A stretch of 7,890 nt of DNA, taken from positions 1-7,890 of the forward strand of contig JAQTOL010000036.1 of the NCBI GenBank assembly GCA_028748945.1. Direction: 5' to 3'. Both the position numbers and the translations under genes were made by a program. Source of the DNA: Paludibacter sp. (GTDB lineage: Bacteria > Bacteroidota > Bacteroidia > Bacteroidales > Paludibacteraceae). Of this stretch, positions 1 to 6,234 are shown piece after piece. Every line of letters begins with the position of its first letter. Positions within the stretch are counted from its first letter, which is position 1. Under the pieces are notes generated by a model. It was not told where the DNA came from. It did no database searches and was given only the letters and a program-made list of their open reading frames with translations.

Positions 1-1112
1 CATACGGTTATTTTACGAAAGGAGAGCATCAGGAACTGGCTTTTTATTCAATCCTATATGCAGGCCGAACCTATCACGAAGCAAAAGAATACAGCAAAGC
101 GGATATTCATTTCAGGGGAATCATCCCACAAACTGCTGATTCAATCCAAAAAGGGGCTTTATATCAGGAGATGGGCTTGAATTTTTTCGATGCAGGGCAG
201 TTGGATTCAGCACTCATTTACTACCGCCAAATAATCAATTATCCCAATATCGGGAACAACCGTGCCGTTAGATATTATTTACTGGCCGGTCTGTACTATA
301 AAATGAATTACATTGATTCAGCATTACTGTATGCTAAAAAGTCAATTCATGATCAGCCGGATTTGCGTACTCAGCGGGAATGTTACCGCATCCTCACCAA
401 CTCCGAATTCCTCAATGGAAACATGAAGGAAATGTCGGAGTATATGAATAATTACGTTCACTTAGGAGATTCATTAAGAAAAATAGATGCTCAGACTAAA
501 GGGAGTTATATCGAAGCCATGCATACTACCAAAAAAGAAGCCGAAAAAAGTAAAAGTATAATAGGATTACTATCCCTGATCGTCCTGTTGATATTGGGTA
601 GCGCCTATATTATTTATCAACTAATTATCAGGCGTTCCACACTCGAGAAAAAACTAATTCAGGAAAGCTATACCGAAGAAAAAGTGGGTATTCATAAAAA
701 AGTTATTGAAGAAAAGTGGGCTATATTGCAGAAACAGATTGAAGACCGGAAAATATTGATGATGGCTGAATTTAGAAATGCCGGTTCTCAAGAACGGGAA
801 CAACAGCTTCGGAAAATATATATAGAATTACTCCATTTTACTGAGACGGAATTGTTTCTCAGGGATATGGATAAGTTGCTAAACGGGTTGATTACTAAAC
901 TAAAAAACCGATATAACACACTCAATGAAAAAGAAATCATGTTATGCTGTTATCTTTTGTTGCATATTCCGACTTATGATATGCTTATTTTATTCGATTA
1001 CAAGAGTGATGATAGTTTGAAAAGCCTGAAAAGGAGACTTCCAAAAAAAATCAAACTTGAAAATGCCACACTGCTTGAAGATTTTTTACTGAGTATCATT
1101 TCAGAAAATTAA
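1..1112 (+). CDS. TPR membrane-anchored regulator with HTH-like C-terminus (5' partial)
   Basis: The reading frame is open from position 3, so the gene begins outside the window; about 369 residues are visible, and the first internal ATG at 171 is not the real start. Visible residues ~15-150 are helical, with TPR-like patterns (repeated tyrosine/alanine-rich helix pairs such as DSALIYY and DSALLYAKKS). A strongly hydrophobic segment at ~185-208 (core IIGLLSLIVLLILGSAYII) is a single membrane span. It is followed by a charged Lys/Glu-rich coiled coil (~210-275) and a C-terminal ~60-residue domain (LNEKEIMLCCYLL, then KSLKRRLPKK) resembling the degenerate LuxR/sigma-4-like HTH that ends many Bacteroidetes TPR regulators. 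By family analogy the TPR part would be periplasmic and the HTH part cytoplasmic, sensing envelope signals to control transcription; the target is unknown. The HTH is divergent, so DNA binding is an inference. No clear terminator follows. Confidence 0.8.
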   Translation, partial: YGYFTKGEHQELAFYSILYAGRTYHEAKEYSKADIHFRGIIPQTADSIQKGALYQEMGLNFFDAGQLDSALIYYRQIINYPNIGNNRAVRYYLLAGLYYKMNYIDSALLYAKKSIHDQPDLRTQRECYRILTNSEFLNGNMKEMSEYMNNYVHLGDSLRKIDAQTKGSYIEAMHTTKKEAEKSKSIIGLLSLIVLLILGSAYIIYQLIIRRSTLEKKLIQESYTEEKVGIHKKVIEEKWAILQKQIEDRKILMMAEFRNAGSQEREQQLRKIYIELLHFTETELFLRDMDKLLNGLITKLKNRYNTLNEKEIMLCCYLLLHIPTYDMLILFDYKSDDSLKSLKRRLPKKIKLENATLLEDFLLSIISEN

Positions 1113-1521
1113 TTCAAATCCAACCTGTTTTTTAATCCGATATTTCCATTTATCAGTTTTTGTCTTGCCCAAAAACGAGCTTTATTTAACTATTCTCGTG
1201 GTTAAAAGAGGCTTTGCACACCAATTTCATCTAAAACCAATGTAACTGAGTGATTTTCAATATAGTTGAAACATGCTTAGCACACCTCAAAAAGGGCAAA
1301 AAATTTGGACTTTTCCTTCTATCCTTCCTAAATTAGCAGCACGATCGATCAAAGTTTTTCAAAACAAAATTATCAACCAAATTAAAGTAAGGCGGTACGG
1401 TCAACTTACTACCGGTAAAATATGGTGAATCGGTTTTATCCAGGGCTAAATCTAATACAGAGTGAAGCCGTACCGCTTTTCAAATATCAATTAATTATTA
1501 ACTTTAAATCAAAGACAAATC
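1113..1521. other. Intergenic region without a gene, ~410 bp
   Basis: I see no plausible coding frame on either strand. The stretch is AT-rich and separates the TPR regulator from the HU-like gene. Its one clear structure is the inverted repeat at 1389-1479, listed separately. I could not find a convincing TAnnTTTG promoter box or a hairpin-plus-T-run terminator. A weak 5-bp pairing (acgag at 1175 with ctcgt at 1195) is too short to call. The promoter of the HU-like gene presumably lies here. Confidence 0.6.
1389..1479. repeat. Long-range inverted repeat in the leader of the HU-like gene
   Basis: The 9-mer gcggtacgg at 1392-1400 is exactly complementary to ccgtaccgc at 1468-1476, and the pairing extends to about 13 bp (1389-1401 with 1467-1479) with two G-U pairs. 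The ~65-nt loop contains a weaker possible pairing of ggtaaaa with ttttatcc. The right arm is followed by tttt and lies 42 nt before the ATG of the HU-like gene. It could be a structured 5' leader, an attenuator, or an operator bound as separated half-sites. Only the complementarity is seen; the role is open. Confidence 0.45.
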
Positions 1522-2256
1522 ATGGCAGACATTTTGCACAAAATCAAAGCAAATTTGTATCCTAATTTGCTTACCGAAGACCCCAATGATTATTCTGCAC
1601 GGGTCATTTCCGAACGTACATTAAATGTGAAAGACATCTGTAAAGTTGCTGTAAGTCGTGGTGGCGCCGCTACTACTGCCGAGGCAATGGAACACAACGT
1701 GAACCTTTTCATGGAAGAAATGGGTTATCAGCTCTCCGATGGATATTCCATCAATACCGGTTATTTCACCGCTAATACTTTGATAAGGGGCGTATTTAAC
1801 AAACCAGACGAAAATTTCAATACCGACAAACATGCCATTCTCTATCAATTCAATCAGGGTGAATTATTACGCAAAGAACTGCCTAATATTTCAGTAGAAA
1901 TAAAAGGAATCGGCGACAGCAGTATCAATGTTTCTGAAGTAATCGATGTAAAAACAGGTTCGGTAAACGACCTGTTAACTCCTAACCGCAACCTGCGCAT
2001 CAAAGGTTTTAAGCTCAAACTGGCAGGTGATAATCCGGCTGTTGGTGTCTATTTTATCAATCAGGGCACTCAGGAACGCACCAAGGTAGAGGCTTCGGAA
2101 ATTGTAAATAATAACCCGGCTGAACTGATTATCGTAATTCCAATATTAGCTGCGGGAACGTATCTGTTAGAGGTAACAAGCCAATTTGCAGGTGGTGGGG
2201 TTAATCTTAAAGAACCACGCACTTCAGCCTTCGATAAAATACTGACCGTTCAGTAA
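1522..2256 (+). CDS. HU-HIG type DNA-binding protein with DUF4469 domain
   Basis: This 244-residue protein matches the Bacteroidetes family that joins a divergent HU/IHF-like N-terminal domain (HU-DNA_bdg type, ~residues 1-120) to an Ig-like C-terminal domain (DUF4469, ~130-240). Recognisable marks are the YPNLLTEDPNDYSARV opening, the central segment around HNVNLFMEEMGY followed by GYSINTGYFTANTLIRGVFN, NRNLRIKGFKLKLAGDNP in the linker to the second domain, and AELIIVIPILAAGTYLLEV in the final beta-sandwich. Length is normal for the family (~240). The start is set by the ATG at 1522 and the typical MADIL-like N-terminus; no strong Shine-Dalgarno is present, as is usual in this phylum. The protein is probably a cytoplasmic nucleoid-associated or DNA-bridging factor; its precise job is unknown. 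It appears to be a single-gene unit, with an inverted repeat upstream and a hairpin downstream. Confidence 0.85.
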   Translation: MADILHKIKANLYPNLLTEDPNDYSARVISERTLNVKDICKVAVSRGGAATTAEAMEHNVNLFMEEMGYQLSDGYSINTGYFTANTLIRGVFNKPDENFNTDKHAILYQFNQGELLRKELPNISVEIKGIGDSSINVSEVIDVKTGSVNDLLTPNRNLRIKGFKLKLAGDNPAVGVYFINQGTQERTKVEASEIVNNNPAELIIVIPILAAGTYLLEVTSQFAGGGVNLKEPRTSAFDKILTVQ

Positions 2257-2262
2257 ATTAAT

Positions 2263-2308
2263 CGACTGCATCAGGCTGTCTTAACCGACCGCATCAGGAT
2301 GTCTTAAT
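2263..2308. repeat. Two tandem 23-bp repeats downstream of the HU-like gene
   Basis: Unit 1 (2263-2285) and unit 2 (2286-2308) are directly adjacent and agree at 20 of 23 positions by eye; the shared core is gcatcagg-tgtcttaa. A decayed third relative (gcgtatcaggaggtct) occurs at 2335-2350. The repeats begin 6 nt after the stop codon and precede the hairpin at 2359-2402. Each unit contains a taa, so they are not a coding extension. The function is unknown. Confidence 0.6.
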
Positions 2309-2358
2309 CGGGTTATTAAGTGAGTATGATGCGAGCGTATCAGGAGGTCTGATGAAAG

Positions 2359-2402
2359 TTATAGCGTCCCAAAAGGCTTTTATGTCTGTTGGGACGCTAT
2401 AA
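2359..2402 (+). terminator. Perfect 14-bp hairpin after the HU-like gene
   Basis: ttatagcgtcccaa (2359-2372) pairs perfectly with ttgggacgctataa (2389-2402) around a 16-nt loop. It lies ~100 nt after the stop codon, as expected for a transcript end. The following sequence (ataattacataatatttt) is AT-rich but has no continuous T tract, so this may be a weak terminator, a 3'-end-protecting stem, or simply a repeat palindrome. Confidence 0.55.
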
Positions 2403-2489
2403 ATAATTACATAATATTTTGATTAAAAAATACAAAGCTGACAATCTGAGCAAAAAGATACAGGACTCCAGCCCTTCCTGGCGGAAATG

Positions 2490-2630
2490 TTTAAAATATG
2501 AGCAAAACCAGGTATTGGTGGGTGGGTGCCCCCCCCCGATAGCTATCGGGGCTATCGGGGCTATCGTGGATGTCATCCCACCCTATGTATTATAAGGACT
2601 TGCCTGCGGCAGGCAAGTCTGTGATCCACT
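2490..2630. repeat. REP/RAYT-associated repeat, copy A (left of transposase)
   Basis: This copy has two hairpin modules. Module 1: gggtggg (2520-2526) pairs with cccaccc (2577-2583). Its loop carries a C9 run (2529-2537), the perfect palindrome ccccgatagctatcgggg (2534-2551), and the 9-mer ctatcgggg repeated in tandem (2543-2551, 2552-2560, and a partial copy at 2561). Module 2: gacttgcctg (2597-2606) pairs perfectly with caggcaagtc (2610-2619) around a cgg loop. The preceding stretch (gcgga…gagcaaa…ggtgggtgggt) and the modules recur at 6086-6234 and 6448-6596, and in part at 6233-6298, which defines a repeat family. It directly precedes the promoter of the RAYT gene, as expected for a REP substrate of that transposase. 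Confidence 0.75.
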
Positions 2631-2656
2631 ACTTTCAATATTTTAATATTTATTAC

Positions 2657-2664
2657 TACATTTG
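2657..2664 (+). promoter_or_regulatory. Bacteroidetes -7 box (TAnnTTTG) before the RAYT gene
   Basis: tacatttg matches the Bacteroidetes -7 consensus TAnnTTTG exactly and lies 21 nt before the ATG at 2686. A -33 TTTG-like element is weak (ttt at about 2633-2635). The box overlaps the possible TTG start at 2662, which argues that translation starts at the downstream ATG and that the transposase has its own promoter. Confidence 0.5.
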
Positions 2665-2685
2665 CAATACTTAATTCATATTACT

Positions 2686-3228
2686 ATGGATATTCAGCAT
2701 CGCATAACAGGAGAAGTGTATTTTGTAACAGACACTTTGGTGGATTGGGTAGATATATTTACCCGTCCGGCTTACAAGCATATTGTAATTGACTCGTTAT
2801 CGTATTGCCAAAAGAACAAAGGATTGATCATTTATGCATGGGTTCTGATGAGCAATCATTTACATGCAATTGCAGGGAGTAGAAGCGAGAATAAAGTATC
2901 GGACATCTGGCGGGATTTTAAGAAGTTCACGAGTAAAGAAATTATTAATTCGATAAAAACTGATCCGCAGGAAAGCCGTCAGGAATGGATGTTGAACCGT
3001 TTTGAATATGCAGGCAAAAATGATAAAAAGATAACAAATTACAAATTTTGGCAGGATGGAAACGATGCTCAGCAGATATATCTGAATGATTATTTCAATC
3101 AGAAACTCAACTATATCCACGAAAATCCGGTGAAAGCAGAATTAGTCAGTCGGGCTGAAGATTATCGTTATAGTTCAGCAATAGATTGGGCAGGGGGAAA
3201 AGGATTATTGGAAGTTATGGTGGTTTAG
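2686..3228 (+). CDS. REP-associated tyrosine transposase (RAYT, Y1/HUH family)
   Basis: This 180-residue protein has the hallmarks of IS200-like Y1 transposases of the RAYT subgroup: the metal-binding HUH motif in MSNHLHAI (His residues at about 60 and 62) and the catalytic-tyrosine helix KLNYIHENPVKAELV followed by DYRYSSA, the classic YI-x-x-NP-V…DY-x-(Y/W)-SS signature. FITY-like openings of the family are echoed by RITGEVYFVTD. Such enzymes nick and rejoin single-stranded DNA at REP hairpins; they are usually single-copy and domesticated. The ATG at 2686 is preferred over the TTG at 2662 because a promoter box covers the latter. Length is normal and both motifs are intact, so it is probably functional. 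Matching REP palindromes lie on both sides in opposite orientation. Confidence 0.88.
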   Translation: MDIQHRITGEVYFVTDTLVDWVDIFTRPAYKHIVIDSLSYCQKNKGLIIYAWVLMSNHLHAIAGSRSENKVSDIWRDFKKFTSKEIINSIKTDPQESRQEWMLNRFEYAGKNDKKITNYKFWQDGNDAQQIYLNDYFNQKLNYIHENPVKAELVSRAEDYRYSSAIDWAGGKGLLEVMVV

Positions 3229-3244
3229 ATTTAATAGTTAAGCG

Positions 3245-3282
3245 GATTACATCCCGATAGCTATCGGGACCTTATAATACAT
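3245..3282. repeat. Inverted partial REP copy (right of transposase)
   Basis: This copy carries the perfect palindrome cccgatagctatcggg (3253-3268), preceded by gattacat, the reverse complement of the atgtaatc found beside agctatcggg in the copies at 6086-6234 and 6448-6596. The 13-mer ccttataatacat (3270-3282) is the exact reverse complement of atgtattataagg (2585-2597) in the left copy. The RAYT gene is therefore bracketed by REP sequences in inverted orientation. The repeat ends where a broken coding remnant begins. Confidence 0.7.
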
Positions 3283-3483
3283 TACGACGGGATTCCAAAA
3301 ATCCCTTCAAACAAATCGAGCATTTGAGCGTAAATCCGAGAGGACAGGGGGATAGCACATCCACGGGGAAAAGAAGCTGCAAAAGGGTATTCATATAAGC
3401 ACGCGAAATTAAATAACAGAGCTGACCATAGAACACAGCATAGATATGACAATAATGGTCGAGCAAATAAAGCACGTAAATAA
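3281..3483 (+). pseudogene. C-terminal remnant of an unidentified basic protein (possible toxin tail), frameshifted
   Basis: Two short frames fit end to end. Positions 3281-3352 read ITTGFQKSLQTNRAFERKSE then RTGG before a tag stop. The frame ending at the taa 3481-3483 reads IAHPRGKEAAKGYSYKHAKL, continuing NNRADHRTQHRYDNNGRANK and ARK. One extra G in the five-G run at 3347-3351 would join them into a ~68-residue, Arg/Lys/His-rich tail. The remnant begins at the edge of the inverted REP copy (a stop at 3275 lies inside the repeat) and ends 11 nt before a DUF2750-like gene. A basic C-terminal piece directly before a putative immunity gene suggests the end of a polymorphic-toxin tip, possibly nucleic-acid-targeting. 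I do not recognise the family. Both the frameshift (real or sequencing error) and the toxin idea are inferences. Confidence 0.45.
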
Positions 3484-3494
3484 AATTAGTTATT

Positions 3495-3884
3495 ATGGTA
3501 GTCAATCCTAAAGAAATAGAAAGTGTAACTTCATTAGTACCAATTGAACGATATAGATATTTTCTAAAGAAAGTTGCTGATAGTGAGGAATTATATCTTT
3601 TAGAATATGAGAATGGAGAATATGCTACATCTGAATTAGATGGAAACATTTTAATCCCTTTATGGTCAGCAAAAGAATTCGCTGAACTATGCAGAATTAA
3701 CGGTTGGGGAAAATGCAATATAAAAGAAATTTCATTAGAGAATTTTGAAGATGAACTTATTGATATTATTACAGAATCTTCTTATTTGATAAATGTTTTT
3801 CCAGTATTTGAAAAAACTGGCTTCATCGTTGATGTGGATGAATTTGCTTTGGATTTAAGTGATGAGCTAAAGAATTATTGCTAA
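3495..3884 (+). CDS. DUF2750-like protein, candidate orphan immunity protein
   Basis: This is a 129-residue acidic, soluble protein without signal peptide or membrane segment. It resembles DUF2750: it opens with NPKEIESVTSLVPIERYRYF, followed by LKKVADSEELYLLEYENGEY, then GNILIPLWSAKEFAELC, GWGKCNIKEISLENFEDELI, and a late FPVFEKTGFIVDVDEFALDL. DUF2750 has no settled biochemical role; its small acidic nature fits an immunity role, which here rests on context. It starts 11 nt after the end of the remnant at 3281-3483 and is followed 73 nt later by an RHS tip, the arrangement in which displaced toxin-immunity cassettes accumulate. It is visibly more AT-rich than the RHS core next door. If its toxin is broken, it may be kept as protection against relatives that still carry it. 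Confidence 0.7.
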   Translation: MVVNPKEIESVTSLVPIERYRYFLKKVADSEELYLLEYENGEYATSELDGNILIPLWSAKEFAELCRINGWGKCNIKEISLENFEDELIDIITESSYLINVFPVFEKTGFIVDVDEFALDLSDELKNYC

Positions 3885-3957
3885 ATTAAGAATAATGCTT
3901 CAGGCTTGGTGTCACAAAAATAAAACTCTATAACCCTCTAGAAAGTACCGCCCAGCA

Positions 3958-5310
3958 ATGATTGACATTGTTGGCGGAGATGGCGAAGGAGTTTCTGTAA
4001 ATGGCGTATTGAGTGGAGCACGTACCGGAACTTCGAAATTTACGGCCTACATTTCACCTTATCTGGTGGTAAATAACGGAGGTAACTATAGCAAACACAT
4101 TTATATGGGCAGTCAGCGGATAGCCAGCAAGCTTAGTAATTCGGGTATTTTCAGCTCAAGCCCGGTTAATACAACCGACTTACAAACCAGGTTAGCTTTG
4201 CAAACCACCAAAATCAAAGAGCGCTTTGATTCGTTGGGAGTGATTTATAAAGGTACTGCGCAAACGGGTGGTTTACTATCAGGTATTCCGGTTACTACAG
4301 CAAGTTCATATTTCTATCATTCCGATCATTTGGGCAGTAGTTCGCTGATTACCGATGCTTCCGGTGCTTTAGTACAACATCTGGAATATATTCCTTTCGG
4401 TGAAGTATTTATTGATGAGCGACCTACAGCAAGCTCGTGGAGTACGCCGTATAAGTTTAATGCCAAAGAGTTGGACGAAGAAACAGGACTGTATTATTAT
4501 GGGGCAAGGTATATGGATCCAAGAACAAGTGTATGGATTAGTGTGGATCCGCTGGCGGAGGAATATATGAATGTGAGCAGTTATGTGTATTGTTTAGAGA
4601 ATCCAATTATTTTTATTGATCCAGATGGGAGAGGGGCTAAAATTACTCTTTATGCAGCTGGAGTGCATAGAGATTCGTATGGAAAAATAACTGAGAGACA
4701 TGAGAATTTGTTTAAGTCTGAAGCCAATAGAGATGTAAAGTGGTCTAACGCAACAATTTCGTTGGCAGCTCACTCTGGAGCGACATTACTTGAAATATTA
4801 AGAGCACAAACGATAAGTGATGGAGATATAGAATACCTTTCCATTTATAGCCATGCTGGCACAATGGGAATTATTTTGGACAATGGTCAATATGGATTAG
4901 AAGTGATTGGACATCCAGGTACTGCAAATTGGACAAATAGTTTAGGAGAAGCGTATACATCTACTGATATTTCTTCGATTTATAACGATCCAAATATAAA
5001 ATTTGCTTCAAATGCATTGGTTGTTTTTGGAGGATGTAATGCCGGAAGAACGGTTTCATCTGATGGTAATAATACTCCTGTTTACTCTATTGCAAAAGAT
5101 TTTACAGAAAAAACGGGTGTTCCAACAATTGCTGCATATGGTTATACTTCACCATCTGGCAAAGACGGTAACAGAAAAGCTGATTATGAATATCGTCTTT
5201 TTTATAAAAACAAATCGGATGGAGTTCAGTTTATATCTCTAGGTAAAGAGCTTAATAAAGAAGCTATAAATAAGGCAAAAGATTTTATTAATAATCTAAA
5301 TAAAGAATGA
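3958..5310 (+). CDS. N-terminally truncated RHS-family toxin tip with putative caspase-like C-terminal domain
   Basis: The 450 residues begin inside an RHS protein: residues 1-70 (GEGVSVNGVLSG, then SPYLVVNNGG and KHIYMGSQRIASKL) match the stretch just before the last core repeats. The RHS-associated core follows: YFYHSDHLGSSSLITD (~118-133), PFGE (146-149), GLYYYGARYMDPRTSVWISV (~177-196), ending at DPDGRG (221-226). Residues 227-450 are the variable tip. It contains YLSIYSHAGTMGIIL with His299 and NALVVFGGCNAGR with Cys360, then TGVPTIAAYG. A His after a beta-strand and a Cys ~60 residues later in GC-x-x-G is the pattern of clan CD (caspase/CHAT/gingipain-like) cysteine peptidases, so a proteolytic toxin is plausible but unproven. 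No signal peptide, YD-repeat barrel or Shine-Dalgarno is present, and an in-frame stop at 3931 bars a longer frame. It is probably an orphan tip that acts only after recombination into a full RHS gene, or is silent. The core is GC-richer than the tip. Confidence 0.82.
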   Translation: MIDIVGGDGEGVSVNGVLSGARTGTSKFTAYISPYLVVNNGGNYSKHIYMGSQRIASKLSNSGIFSSSPVNTTDLQTRLALQTTKIKERFDSLGVIYKGTAQTGGLLSGIPVTTASSYFYHSDHLGSSSLITDASGALVQHLEYIPFGEVFIDERPTASSWSTPYKFNAKELDEETGLYYYGARYMDPRTSVWISVDPLAEEYMNVSSYVYCLENPIIFIDPDGRGAKITLYAAGVHRDSYGKITERHENLFKSEANRDVKWSNATISLAAHSGATLLEILRAQTISDGDIEYLSIYSHAGTMGIILDNGQYGLEVIGHPGTANWTNSLGEAYTSTDISSIYNDPNIKFASNALVVFGGCNAGRTVSSDGNNTPVYSIAKDFTEKTGVPTIAAYGYTSPSGKDGNRKADYEYRLFYKNKSDGVQFISLGKELNKEAINKAKDFINNLNKE

Positions 5311-5311
5311 T

Positions 5312-5872
5312 ATGTTTTATAAAAAGAAATTGTTATTATTTGTTTTTTTACTCATACAATCACACATGGGGATTTATTCTTGTATATTACGAAATAACAA
5401 TGTATTATGTGAAAGAGAAGATGATGATTCGAAGATGATGAAAATGTGTGAGAACTATGTATTAAGCTATAAACCTTTGTATATAGTAGATAATGACACA
5501 TTAATAGTTGCAAGATTTAACAAAGTTCCTGATAGTATTAATTCGTTTTTGTTAGAGTGTGCAAAGAGTAATGATTTACGTCCTTTAAAATATTCTTTAG
5601 CTTTAATAGTGAGGCATAATGTGGAGTATTTATATATGAATAAATCTGATTACATAATAGGAGATGGTTTACTCATTGAAAATAATGGGTTTATAGTTCT
5701 TTTACGTAAAGCTATGGGGATAGGAAATATCAACGATAGTATTAATACAATAAATTATTTCCAGTTTTATACGGGTGATGTATGTTTATGGATGAATAAA
5801 CATAAAAAATCGATTGTTGATTTTGAATTTATAAAGAAGTTTAGAAAAAAAATAAGTTGTAGTATTAGATAA
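5312..5872 (+). CDS. Small exported/membrane-anchored protein, candidate immunity to the RHS tip
   Basis: The ATG lies 1 nt after the toxin's stop (tgatatg), so the two are almost certainly co-transcribed and translationally coupled. The 186-residue product opens with MFYKKKLLLFVFLLIQSHMG, a Lys-rich start plus hydrophobic core typical of a signal peptide or N-terminal anchor; Cys24 in IYSC is a poor lipobox, so lipidation is doubtful. The rest is mixed alpha/beta (NDTLIVARFNKVPDSINSFL; YSLALIVRHNVEYLYMNKSD) with a Lys/Arg-rich end. I recognise no family. Position right after a toxin tip is the usual place of a cognate immunity gene, which is the basis of this call; export would imply that the toxin is met outside the cytoplasm. 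The gene is strikingly AT-rich, unlike the RHS core, pointing to transfer as a cassette with the tip. Confidence 0.6.
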   Translation: MFYKKKLLLFVFLLIQSHMGIYSCILRNNNVLCEREDDDSKMMKMCENYVLSYKPLYIVDNDTLIVARFNKVPDSINSFLLECAKSNDLRPLKYSLALIVRHNVEYLYMNKSDYIIGDGLLIENNGFIVLLRKAMGIGNINDSINTINYFQFYTGDVCLWMNKHKKSIVDFEFIKKFRKKISCSIR

Positions 5873-6085
5873 TTCTCATTTGTTTATAGGGTATTCGATA
5901 AAGAGTCTAAGTTCGCCGTAGCGTAAATGATGAGGTAATACTTCAGATTTGGCGTTACGTGAATAAAATCTTGAAAATCAATAGCTGTTTTCAAGAACGA
6001 AACAGAAGATGGGGGGTATATGCCTGCCATTTTCTATATTATACGCTTAAAACAAATTATACAGACTCAATAAGAATGAAAATAC

Positions 6086-6234
6086 TCTGTCCTTGCGGAA
6101 CTATTTATTCATTGAGTAAAGTTTGGAGCTGTTGGGTGGGTACAGCTATCGGGATGTAATCACACCCTTTAAATAATAAGGAATTGCCTTCCTCATTTAT
6201 TTACGGAAGGCAGAGGCAAGTCAGTAATTCACTC
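6086..6234. repeat. RAYT-associated repeat, copy B
   Basis: Copy B is collinear without gaps with copy C (6448-6596): both are 149 nt, and I count about 131 identities (~88%) by eye. It shows the left module (cattgagtaaagtttgg, then gttgggtgggt), the half-palindrome agctatcgggatgtaat, and a second hairpin formed by gccttcc (6186-6192) with ggaaggc (6205-6211) inside tgcct…aggca. In this copy the right arm of hairpin 1 is changed to cacaccc, weakening the pairing. Confidence 0.8.

Noticed and set aside
2263..2308. CRISPR array
   Set aside because: The two repeats are directly adjacent with no spacers, and no cas gene is present.
2517..2527. G-quadruplex in ggtgggtgggt
   Set aside because: Only two GGG tracts and one GG are present, which is not enough for a standard intramolecular quadruplex; the tract is better explained as a REP hairpin arm.
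2662..2685. TTG start giving the RAYT eight extra residues
   Set aside because: The TTG lies inside a TAnnTTTG promoter box, and the family normally begins close to the ATG at 2686.
1621..3120. Minus-strand open frames opposite the HU-like gene (1621-1848) and the RAYT (2860-3120)
   Set aside because: Both lie entirely opposite genes with strong family signatures and show no motif of their own.
3272..3718. 148-residue minus-strand open frame
   Set aside because: It is antisense to both the basic remnant and the DUF2750-like gene, which match a protein family and the neighbourhood logic; the minus-strand product has no recognisable motif.
5003..5242. 79-residue plus-strand frame inside the toxin tip
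   Set aside because: Out-of-frame overlap with the conserved GGCNAG region of the RHS tip; it is a shadow frame.
5369..5383. Lipoprotein box at Cys24 of the candidate immunity protein
   Set aside because: IYSC lacks the usual Leu at -3 and small residues at -2/-1, so lipidation cannot be supported; only a signal peptide or anchor is claimed.
5959..6159. Small GTG-started plus-strand frame
   Set aside because: About the last 70 nt lie within repeat copy B, the composition is not protein-like, and there is no family resemblance.
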